A stretch of DNA of 64,000 nt from Fibrobacter sp. Its GTDB lineage: Bacteria; Fibrobacterota; Fibrobacteria; Fibrobacterales; Fibrobacteraceae. The translations under genes were made by a program, and so were the position numbers. Under the pieces are notes generated by a model. That model was not told the origin of the DNA and made no database searches. It worked only from the letters and a program-made list of their open reading frames with translations. Shown piece by piece: positions 17,980 through 25,036 of this stretch. Each line of letters begins with the position of its first letter. The stretch's first letter is position 1. Location: assembly GCA_017526585.1 (NCBI GenBank), contig JAFXRC010000037.1, positions 85,353 to 149,352 on the forward strand, given 5' to 3'.

Positions 17980-18987
17980 ATGAAGAAGATTTTACTTGTT
18001 TTAGTCCTCATTTTGGCACTTTTGGGCACCATTCTTGGCTTAAATATTAAGTCCAGGCTGTCATCCCAGGCCCAAAACACCCAAACAGTCCTCCTGGAGA
18101 TCCCCAAGGGGAGTTCCCCAGGCAAGGTTTTCCAGATTCTGAAGCAGAATGGAATTTGGACCGACGACCTCGCCTTCCGGTTGACCGTAAAAAAGATGGC
18201 ACCGAATCTCAAGGCGGGCTGGTTTGAAATTCCCGGAGGGCTAACACTTCCGCAGGTGCTTTCGATTATCGAGGGCGGCAAGGTCGCCGTGCGCCGCGTG
18301 ACGATTCCCGAAGGTCGCGCATCCTGGGAAATTCCCGACTATCTGAAAAAGTCCTTCCCCGAATTGAGCGAAGAGAAATGGAACAAGCTGGTCCAGGACC
18401 CGAAGTTCGCCCACTCACTCGGAGTAGACGCCAACTCGCTTGAAGGCTACCTGCTGCCCGACACCTACCCCTTCCCCATCGATGCCGACGAAGAAACCAT
18501 TCTCAAGCAGATGGTTGCTGCGAACCTAAAGCTCCGCGACGAAATGGAAAAGAAGCCCGGCTCCATGTGGAATACGCTCGGTAACTGGCACAAGGTGCTC
18601 ACCCTCGCAAGTGTCGTCGAAGAAGAAACGGGTATTCCCGAAGAGCGCCCCCTTATCGCAGGCGTGTTCCACAACAGACTCCGCATCGGCATGCCACTCG
18701 GAGCCGACCCCACGGTGAGGTTCATCTTCAAGAACCTGACCGGTCCCATCTACAAGAGCCAACTAAACAGCGACAGCCCCTACAACACCCGCAAATTTAA
18801 GGGACTGATGCCAGGCCCCATTTCGAACCCCGGCCGCAAAGCTATCGAAGCGGCGCTTTACCCGGCAGAGACCAAGGCGCTTTACTTTGTTGCAAAAGAC
18901 GATGGGTCCATGACGCACTTCTTCAGCAGCAACCTTGCCGACCATAACAAGTACAAGGATGTCGCCGCGAAAAACCGCGGGGAATAG
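17980..18987 (+). CDS. mltG: Endolytic murein transglycosylase MltG
   Basis: Inner-membrane lytic transglycosylase that cuts nascent glycan strands and sets their length. 335 residues: one N-terminal membrane segment (about 4-24), a LysM-like segment (VLLEIPKGSSPGKVFQIL), then the YceG/MltG catalytic domain. Conserved features are LASVVEEETG with the catalytic Glu, PLIAGVFHNRLRIGMPL, ADPTVRF, YNTR and GLMPGPISNPG. Length is usual for the family. Expressed from a promoter that implies a leaderless message. Its neighbour on the other strand encodes an M15-type peptidase, so two wall-active enzymes are convergent here. Confidence 0.93.
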   Translation: MKKILLVLVLILALLGTILGLNIKSRLSSQAQNTQTVLLEIPKGSSPGKVFQILKQNGIWTDDLAFRLTVKKMAPNLKAGWFEIPGGLTLPQVLSIIEGGKVAVRRVTIPEGRASWEIPDYLKKSFPELSEEKWNKLVQDPKFAHSLGVDANSLEGYLLPDTYPFPIDADEETILKQMVAANLKLRDEMEKKPGSMWNTLGNWHKVLTLASVVEEETGIPEERPLIAGVFHNRLRIGMPLGADPTVRFIFKNLTGPIYKSQLNSDSPYNTRKFKGLMPGPISNPGRKAIEAALYPAETKALYFVAKDDGSMTHFFSSNLADHNKYKDVAAKNRGE

Positions 18988-18990
18988 CGG

Positions 18991-19614
18991 CTAACGCCAC
19001 ACCACGCGGCGGTCGTAGGAGCCCTGCTTCAGCTGGATGTGCAGGTGTTCATTCGCAGTTCCGATGTCTTCGTGCAGGACCAGGAACCTGCTCCCCAATG
19101 CACTGGCAACTTGCTTCGCAAGGGCCTTGCGGGTCTGTAAGGAGCCAATGTCCTTGATGCGGAAGTCTACTGCCGCCCCCGAATAGTGCGCGGAACAGGC
19201 GGCATGGCCTTCGTAATCATTGCCACTCGTAATCACCGGCATAAAGTCATCATCACCCATAAACTCGTGATAGGCGCCTACCACCACCAAGATGGCAGAG
19301 TCTAGCTCCGGGCGGAGCGTTTCGAGATTCACCCCCGGCTTCTGGAGAGTCAGGGATTCCACCTCTTCGTGGATTTCCTGCTGCAAGGCATCCCGTTGCC
19401 TATAGACGACGTCCATAACTTTCTGGACACGCTTCTCCGAAACATCGAGAGCCCTTTTATGCTCGACCTGACCTCCAAAGAGCAACCAGCCCACAAACAA
19501 TACCGCTCCGATGCCCAAAATCAAGGGCAAATGGGAAATGATTAGACCCACGACCCCTGCAACTAGGGTAATGACGACCAGCGCCACGATAACCGTTACG
19601 ATAATGTCAGACAT
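18991..19614 (-). CDS. M15-type (VanY/D-Ala-D-Ala) peptidase-like membrane protein
   Basis: 207 residues. Two hydrophobic segments at about 5-27 and 28-46, then a coiled, charged stretch, then a Hedgehog/DD-peptidase-fold domain. Zinc ligands are recognisable: SAHYSGAAVDFR (His and Asp of HxxxxxxD) and EHLHIQ (His-x-His). This matches family M15 peptidases, which cut D-Ala-D-Ala or peptidoglycan stems. The second domain should lie outside the membrane if the two segments form a hairpin plus signal; topology is not certain. It converges with mltG, four bases apart. Confidence 0.78.
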   Translation of the reverse strand: MSDIIVTVIVALVVITLVAGVVGLIISHLPLILGIGAVLFVGWLLFGGQVEHKRALDVSEKRVQKVMDVVYRQRDALQQEIHEEVESLTLQKPGVNLETLRPELDSAILVVVGAYHEFMGDDDFMPVITSGNDYEGHAACSAHYSGAAVDFRIKDIGSLQTRKALAKQVASALGSRFLVLHEDIGTANEHLHIQLKQGSYDRRVVWR

Positions 19615-19810
19615 AGCACCTCGCTTTAAGCTCTGAACCCGCTTTAGATTCCGTTCTCTTTATATATCGGATTTCGCATACTATTTGGATAGGACATTTC
19701 TGTTTTTTTTGATTTTTTCTTTTGCACCCACTTTTCCGCTCACTTCTGTATACAGAAAATTTTTTTCGACCCCTAGCATTCATGCACCCGCATTTCTAAA
19801 ATTGGCGCGT

Positions 19811-21142
19811 ATGCAAGTGCAAGTCAAGGACCGTTCCTTATTAAGCCTTTCATGGCCCCTTTTCATCACCTTTGGCATCGCAACATGTCAGCCGATGATG
19901 GACAGCTGGTTCCTGTCGCGCACTTCCGAAGCGGCGGCCGCGGGCGTGGGCTCCCTGATGCCCGTCCTGGGCGCCCTCTTCATGGCCATCCAGGCTTTCG
20001 CCCAGGCAGGGGCGAGCATCGCCTCGCAGTTTATCGGTGCAGAACGCCCCAGGCAAGCGGGCACCACCCAGACCATGGTCCTGCTCGGAAGCCTTATGCT
20101 CGGAATCGCCATCACCCTGATTGTCATCCCGCTTGCCGACCAGATTGTCGGCTGGATGGGACTTACCGGCGATGCCGCCCGTCACGCCCGCGACTTTCTG
20201 CACATCGTCGCCATAGGGTTCGCCTTCCGCGCCCTGCAATCGACGCTTACGGCACTCATCGCCACCCACGGGCTCACCACCTGGAACCTCCTCGGAAACA
20301 TCGTTACCATCATCTCGAACGCCGCGATGAACGTCGTCTTCTTGAACGGCTACCTGGGACTCCCGCAGATGGGCGTCAAGGGAGTGGCACTCGCCACCAT
20401 GCTTTCGTGGCTCATCTCTTCGACCATCTTGTACTTTATCCTACGATTCAAGGTTCACCATAAAATCCGCAGCACCGACTTCAAGCGTTCCCGCGTCATT
20501 TTGCCCGATTGGATTCGCATCGGTTTCCCCGCCGCAGTCGAACCCGTGAGCTTCCAAATTTTCCAGGTGGTTCTCACCGCTATCGTCGTCCATCTGGGCA
20601 TCACCGCCATGACCGCCCGCATCTTCAGTGCGAACTTTGCGATGCTCGCCGTCATCTTGAGCGTGGGGCTCAGCTGCGGAAACCAAATCCTGGTGGCGCA
20701 CCTCGTCGGCGCCCACGACTTCAACAAGGCAAACCGTAGGCTTCACCAGAGCCTTATCGCCGGCAGCTCTAGCGGATTAATCGTTGCAGTCTTCGTCGCA
20801 CTCTTCGGAACCCAGCTACTTTCGCTGTATACAAACGACCCCGAAGTCATTCGTCTCGGCAAGCTCTGCCTCTGGTGCGACGTTTTCTTGCAGCCATTCA
20901 AAGCCGCCAACATGGTCATCACATCTGCGCTCCGTGCTTCCGGGGACTCCAAGTTCCCAGCCATCGTAGGGTCCGCCATGATGTGGACATGCGGTCTCGG
21001 TACGGCGCTCCTGCTCGCCTTCGGGCTTGAACTTGGGCTCGTTGGTATTTGGCTCGGCATGGCTTCCGACGAATTTTACCGTTCCATCGTCAACTATATC
21101 CGTTGGCGCAGCGGTAAATGGCAGAAATACGGCGTCGTCTAG
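19811..21142 (+). CDS. MATE family efflux transporter
   Basis: Second MATE transporter in the window, 443 residues with about 12 membrane segments. Typical features are PMMDSWFLSRTSEAAAAGVG in helix 2, AQAGASIASQFIGA, and VEPVSFQIFQVV at the start of the second half. Substrate unknown. I chose the ATG at 19811 because the conserved region starts there; the frame is open back to 19685 via TTG but that stretch has no family similarity. No ribosome-binding site; TAAAAT (19797-19802) ends eight bases before the ATG, again suggesting a leaderless transcript. Confidence 0.88.
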   Translation: MQVQVKDRSLLSLSWPLFITFGIATCQPMMDSWFLSRTSEAAAAGVGSLMPVLGALFMAIQAFAQAGASIASQFIGAERPRQAGTTQTMVLLGSLMLGIAITLIVIPLADQIVGWMGLTGDAARHARDFLHIVAIGFAFRALQSTLTALIATHGLTTWNLLGNIVTIISNAAMNVVFLNGYLGLPQMGVKGVALATMLSWLISSTILYFILRFKVHHKIRSTDFKRSRVILPDWIRIGFPAAVEPVSFQIFQVVLTAIVVHLGITAMTARIFSANFAMLAVILSVGLSCGNQILVAHLVGAHDFNKANRRLHQSLIAGSSSGLIVAVFVALFGTQLLSLYTNDPEVIRLGKLCLWCDVFLQPFKAANMVITSALRASGDSKFPAIVGSAMMWTCGLGTALLLAFGLELGLVGIWLGMASDEFYRSIVNYIRWRSGKWQKYGVV

Positions 21143-21211
21143 CGCTGATTTCGTCACGCTTTTTTGCATGCCCCTTTTCTTTTCTAATTTATCATTGTAT
21201 ATTATACGGGT

Positions 21212-21673
21212 ATGCTCAACAAGTTCGCATATAGGACGATTTGTAAACAGCAGGCGCCAGGATTCCTGGTCGCCCTTCTTGTCGTTTGCTTCGCCGCCAT
21301 TTCCTGGGCACAGGACATCGACAAGCCCGTGAACGATGTCGATGTTTTCCGCCCAGAAAAGCGCGACACCAAAGTTGAGCTGGTTGATTCGACCAAAAGC
21401 AATTCCGTCACCTTGAACGTGGACATCTTCGCCGACGGTATTATCGGTTCATACTACATCTTGTGGGACGAAGTAGACCTTTCCGAAGACATCAAGAAGA
21501 TGATGACCACCCGCGACTTCGCCCGCGACGAGTTCTTTATGCAGAATATCGACCGTGAACAGTTCGAGCAGGAACGATTGCTGCAGCTGTTCGAAGACAA
21601 GAAGAAAGAATACTTCGCCGTCTTCCCCGAAGAAGCCCTGAAGATGCTTGAAGACGAAGAGAAAGACAAGTAA
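21212..21673 (+). CDS. Exported acidic protein, unknown function
   Basis: 153 residues with an N-terminal signal or anchor (GFLVALLVVCFAAISWA, cut predicted before QDI). The mature part is charged and probably helical toward the C-terminus (QFEQERLLQLFEDKKKEYF). Not recognised. There is no Shine-Dalgarno site; TATATTAT (21198-21205) ends six bases before the ATG. It is 39 bases upstream of birA and may share its transcript. Confidence 0.6.
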   Translation: MLNKFAYRTICKQQAPGFLVALLVVCFAAISWAQDIDKPVNDVDVFRPEKRDTKVELVDSTKSNSVTLNVDIFADGIIGSYYILWDEVDLSEDIKKMMTTRDFARDEFFMQNIDREQFEQERLLQLFEDKKKEYFAVFPEEALKMLEDEEKDK

Positions 21674-21712
21674 GAAAATTCAGGATCCGTTTCGCGGAAT
21701 TCAGAATTGTCC

Positions 21713-22585
21713 ATGTTCTCTAAAGAAAAAAATTTGAACGACTGGCATCTTTGCGGTTTCGGGAACGCCCCCGCAACCCTTTTCCAAAGTCTTGAAAGTA
21801 CACACAGCCTCATGAAGGCCCGTGCCGCAGCCGGAGAAATTCTCCCTGGCACATTGATCGTTGCCGACACCCAAACAGCAGGTCGTGGCAGGCACGAACG
21901 CACCTGGGCTTCCCCGGCAGGGCTCAACCTCTACTTCAACATCCTGATTCCTCTCGACGGGATTCCTCTCGTTTCTGCACCGCAAATCACGCAAGTTGCA
22001 GCACTTACCTTTGCCGAAGTGTTCAAGGGACTGCAAGACGACGCCAACGCGCAAGGCAAAGGAAATCAGAGCATCGGAAAAGTCACTGTCAAATGGCCCA
22101 ACGACATCCTCTGCGGAAAGCACAAGTTCTGCGGAATTTTGGCGGAACTCGTTCATATCCCATCGGAGCAAGGCTCCCCGAAGTCCTGCATCAGCATGGG
22201 CGTAGGAATCAACGTCAATAGTAGCGCCCTCGACTATGCCCACCTAGGGCGAGCCGTTACGACTCTCAAGGATATCTGCGGAGAACGCATCAACCGCGAA
22301 AAACTTTTGCAAGCCCTTATCGGAAATCTCGAACGCGCTATCGGACAGTTCCGCGCCTTCGGAATACGCCCCTGGGTAAGCGCCTGGCGAAAAATGGACC
22401 AGTTCATCGGCGCCCGCGGAACTATCGTCATAAATGCACACTGCACCGACAACAATCGCGAAAGCGGCGAAGGCTCCGTCAAAAAAACAGGCACCATCTG
22501 TGACATGCAAGATGACGGAAGTCTGCTGTTTAAATGCGACGACGGTACGACCGAAACGGTGTACAGCGCCGACCTAGAAATTTAA
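21713..22585 (+). CDS. birA: Biotin--[acetyl-CoA-carboxylase] ligase
   Basis: Cytosolic ligase that activates biotin as biotinyl-AMP and attaches it to the biotin carboxyl carrier protein. 290 residues. Signature motifs are LESTHSLM, GRGRHERTWASPAG (biotinyl-AMP loop), KWPNDI and GILAEL, then a small SH3-like C-terminal domain. There is no N-terminal helix-turn-helix, so it is a monofunctional ligase rather than a repressor. The start is uncertain: ATG 21713 is my choice, but an in-frame TTG at 21707 has a better-spaced GGAA. Confidence 0.9.
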   Translation: MFSKEKNLNDWHLCGFGNAPATLFQSLESTHSLMKARAAAGEILPGTLIVADTQTAGRGRHERTWASPAGLNLYFNILIPLDGIPLVSAPQITQVAALTFAEVFKGLQDDANAQGKGNQSIGKVTVKWPNDILCGKHKFCGILAELVHIPSEQGSPKSCISMGVGINVNSSALDYAHLGRAVTTLKDICGERINREKLLQALIGNLERAIGQFRAFGIRPWVSAWRKMDQFIGARGTIVINAHCTDNNRESGEGSVKKTGTICDMQDDGSLLFKCDDGTTETVYSADLEI

Positions 22586-22629
22586 GTATAGATACTGCGG
22601 TTTCTAACGAAGAGACCAGCGCATGCGCG

Positions 22630-22851
22630 TCACTTTCTTCTTGTCTTGAAATACAAGCTTCCAGTGAGCGCAATGGCAAGCACCACGATCATCGCGGTGA
22701 GCCCCAAGTCGGCGAGGTTCTTGTATTCGCCCGCATAACCCGATTCGATGAGCATGATAAGCACGAGTGCAATGGCAGCGGCAGTAGCCCCCATGCGTTC
22801 GAACATTTTGATCTTTTCTTCGGTACCGAAGGGTCTGTTAGTAAAGGGCAT
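22630..22851 (-). CDS. Small membrane protein coupled to ubiA
   Basis: 73 residues with two hydrophobic helices (about 20-40 and 50-67) and a basic C-terminus (KTRRK). Not recognised. GGAGG lies eight bases before the ATG at 22851, and the start overlaps the end of ubiA by 14 bases, so it should be translated together with ubiA. A role as an accessory of the prenyltransferase is possible but unsupported. Confidence 0.6.
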   Translation of the reverse strand: MPFTNRPFGTEEKIKMFERMGATAAAIALVLIMLIESGYAGEYKNLADLGLTAMIVVLAIALTGSLYFKTRRK

Positions 22852-23731
22852 CGACATTACCTCCCGCGCAAATCCATACGATGAGTCCTATCATCACCAG
22901 CACACTAATGGCGACATTCGCCAAGAAAAAATCCCTATTCATGGCATCGAGGTCATCCGATTTGCGGAATAAATGGATGTAGAGGATTGCAGCAGTCATA
23001 AGACCGGTCACCACCCACCAAGGAATACCCATATTCCAAAAGACACCGAACGCCACACACAAAGCAAGCATTGCGACATGGCTCCAGAACGCTATCTGCA
23101 GAGCGCGTTTACGACCAAAGCGGGCAGGCACCGAATGGAGTCCCATCTCCCGGTCGATTTCTTCATCCTGCGTCGCGTAGATGATATCGAATCCGCCCAT
23201 CCAAAGCATCAGAATCACGAGCAAAAAAATCGGGAACACGGCAAACTCGCCGCGGATTGCAATCCAGGCACCGAGTGGGCTCATGCCGATGGCAAAGCCC
23301 AGGAACCAATGACAAAGCCAGCTGAAGCGTTTCCAGTACGAATAAGACAGAAGCAAGAGCCACACCGGCAAGGCGAGCAAACCGGCAAGCGGCTTAAGCA
23401 GCGCAGCAAAGGCGACAAACAGAATTCCGTTTACCGCAAGGAAGGCAACGACCGAAGCCTTGCTCAAACGACCCGCCGGCAAGTGCCGCTTTGCGGTACG
23501 CGGATTCTTCGCATCGATGTCCGCATCGGCAATGCGATTGAAGCTCATGGCACTGTTGCGGGCAGTCACCATGCAGCCCACAATCAAAACCACAATCTTG
23601 ACAATCTCTGCAGCATCCATGCCGCGGAAGCCATCCGCAGCCACCCACATGGCACCTATCGCAAAAGGCATCGCGAACAGCGAATGGCTAAAGCGCACCA
23701 TGTGCCCAAATTCAAGAATTTTCTTTAGCAT
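22838..23731 (-). CDS. mqnP: UbiA-family prenyltransferase (probable MqnP)
   Basis: Integral-membrane aromatic prenyltransferase. 297 residues with about eight helices. Both polyprenyl diphosphate-binding sites are visible: NRIADADID (first NxxxDxxxD) and ATQDEEID (second DxxxD). In organisms using the futalosine route, MqnP prenylates 1,4-dihydroxy-6-naphthoate or its derivative. That role is inferred here because mqnB and mqnD occur elsewhere in the window and no ubiquinone-specific gene is seen; the older name ubiA would also fit. Start overlaps the end of ubiX by seven bases. Confidence 0.85.
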   Translation of the reverse strand: MLKKILEFGHMVRFSHSLFAMPFAIGAMWVAADGFRGMDAAEIVKIVVLIVGCMVTARNSAMSFNRIADADIDAKNPRTAKRHLPAGRLSKASVVAFLAVNGILFVAFAALLKPLAGLLALPVWLLLLSYSYWKRFSWLCHWFLGFAIGMSPLGAWIAIRGEFAVFPIFLLVILMLWMGGFDIIYATQDEEIDREMGLHSVPARFGRKRALQIAFWSHVAMLALCVAFGVFWNMGIPWWVVTGLMTAAILYIHLFRKSDDLDAMNRDFFLANVAISVLVMIGLIVWICAGGNVDALY

Positions 23732-24291
23732 CTAGAACCATCCCATGGCCTCACAATTTCAGCGCCTTCCGGAAGAGCCTTCAAGTGAGCCAAGACCTTT
23801 GCAACCACCGTATCCGCAAGTTCTTCTATCGTTGCGGGCTTGTCGTAAAAATGCGGTGCAGCAGGAATCACGACGCCCCCCATCCTCGCAAGCCGAGCCA
23901 TGCAATCGAGATGATTCAAGTTAAAAGGCATTTCGCGCGGCACCACCACCAACGGGCGACGCTCCTTAAGGCAGACATCAGCGGAACGGACCAACAAGTT
24001 GTCGGAGGTTCCACCGGCAATGCGACCAAGAGTTCCCATGGAGCATGGAACCACCGCCATGCCCGCATAATCGGCACTTCCACTGGCGCACTCCGCAAAG
24101 AAATCATTTACATCGGGACGCTCATCCACGAAATCATAAAGGGCATCCTGTCCTTCATACGCAAGGACTCCCTTCGCAGGCTCCGTCACCAAGGCGGTCA
24201 CATGATGCCCCAGACGCTTCAAATGCATCGCCGTGCGGGTTGCATAGATGGCGCCACTGGCACCCGTCACGCCCAAAATAAACCGGCTCAT
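23725..24291 (-). CDS. ubiX: UbiX-type flavin prenyltransferase
   Basis: Makes prenylated FMN, the cofactor of UbiD-type decarboxylases. 188 residues, usual family length. Hallmarks are GVTGASGAIYA at the N-terminus, CSMGTLGRIAGGTSDNL and LVVVPREMPFN, which line the FMN and dimethylallyl phosphate site. I set the start at ATG 24291, next to AGGAGACGCGC and overlapping the ubiE stop by four bases; the frame is open further upstream. Position between ubiE and ubiA fits a role in quinone decarboxylation; the partner UbiD/MqnL is not in this window. Confidence 0.92.
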   Translation of the reverse strand: MSRFILGVTGASGAIYATRTAMHLKRLGHHVTALVTEPAKGVLAYEGQDALYDFVDERPDVNDFFAECASGSADYAGMAVVPCSMGTLGRIAGGTSDNLLVRSADVCLKERRPLVVVPREMPFNLNHLDCMARLARMGGVVIPAAPHFYDKPATIEELADTVVAKVLAHLKALPEGAEIVRPWDGSRC

Positions 24292-24968
24292 GCGCGTCTC
24301 CTGAGCAAAACGCGGAACGCCACTCCAAAGAAGCAAGGCTTCACATGCACCAGCTCAAATCCGTTGGACTCCGCCATAGCGACAAAGTCATCCACCGGTA
24401 AGAAACGCAGCACGGAATTCACCAAGTACTCGTAAGCATCGCGCTTGCTAAAAAACGCACCCAGCACCGGAATAAAAAGCGGAGCAAGTCTCTTGTAGAA
24501 GAACTTGTTGAACACCCCCCGCGGCGAAAAGAATTCGAGTACCTGCAGATAGCCACCTGGCGAAAGCACACGCGCCGATTCACGCAAGCCGCCTTCGGCA
24601 TCGGGCAAGTTGCGCATACCGAAGCCGTTCAAAATCACATCAAAGGACGCATCGCCAAAGGGCATCTTCATCGCATCGAGCTGCACCGGGGACGCTACCG
24701 TCTTCTTGCCCGCAGCACCCTTCAACATGCCGTAAGAGAAATCACCAAGAACGGCAACATCAGGTTTCCCGTTGAACTTTTCATAAGTCGCCGCAAAGTC
24801 GCCCGTTCCTCCGCAAAGGTCCAGCAGACGCTTGCCCGGATTCATACGCTTAATTTCGCGACAGCAACTGCGACGCCACAGGATATCCTGAAAGCAGCTC
24901 AGTGTATGGTTCAAAAAATCATAACGGGCTGCAATCTCATCGAACATCTTGCGCACGGGACTAATCAT
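24288..24968 (-). CDS. ubiE: Demethylmenaquinone methyltransferase
   Basis: S-adenosylmethionine-dependent methyltransferase for the last step of menaquinone synthesis. 226 residues, cytosolic. Class I fold with LLDLCGGTGDFA as motif I, FDVILNGFGMRNL as the UbiE-specific motif, and a start region VRKMFDEIAARYDFLNHTLS. First gene of the ubiE-ubiX-ubiA operon. No Shine-Dalgarno site; TAAATTTG (24980-24973) lies four bases before the ATG, so the transcript would start at the start codon. This box overlaps the T-tract of the upstream gene's terminator. Confidence 0.93.
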   Translation of the reverse strand: MISPVRKMFDEIAARYDFLNHTLSCFQDILWRRSCCREIKRMNPGKRLLDLCGGTGDFAATYEKFNGKPDVAVLGDFSYGMLKGAAGKKTVASPVQLDAMKMPFGDASFDVILNGFGMRNLPDAEGGLRESARVLSPGGYLQVLEFFSPRGVFNKFFYKRLAPLFIPVLGAFFSKRDAYEYLVNSVLRFLPVDDFVAMAESNGFELVHVKPCFFGVAFRVLLRRRA

Positions 24969-24972
24969 ATTC

Positions 24973-24980
24973 CAAATTTA
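24973..24980 (-). promoter_or_regulatory. TAAATTTG box of ubiE
   Basis: Minus-strand TAAATTTGG directly before the ubiE ATG, immediately after the terminator stem at 24986-25005. The -35 position falls inside the terminator hairpin and shows no match to TTGACA. Confidence 0.45.
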
Positions 24981-24985
24981 AAAAA

Positions 24986-25005
24986 ACACTCGCCTAAGCG
25001 AGTGT
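24986..25005 (-). terminator. Terminator of the CotH-type lipoprotein gene
   Basis: Perfect eight-base stem ACACTCGC/GCGAGTGT, four-base loop, then seven Ts on the minus strand. Located 31 bases after the stop at 25037. Confidence 0.9.
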
Positions 25006-25036
25006 CTTCTGTTTTTCAAAATCGAACCAATGGGAA

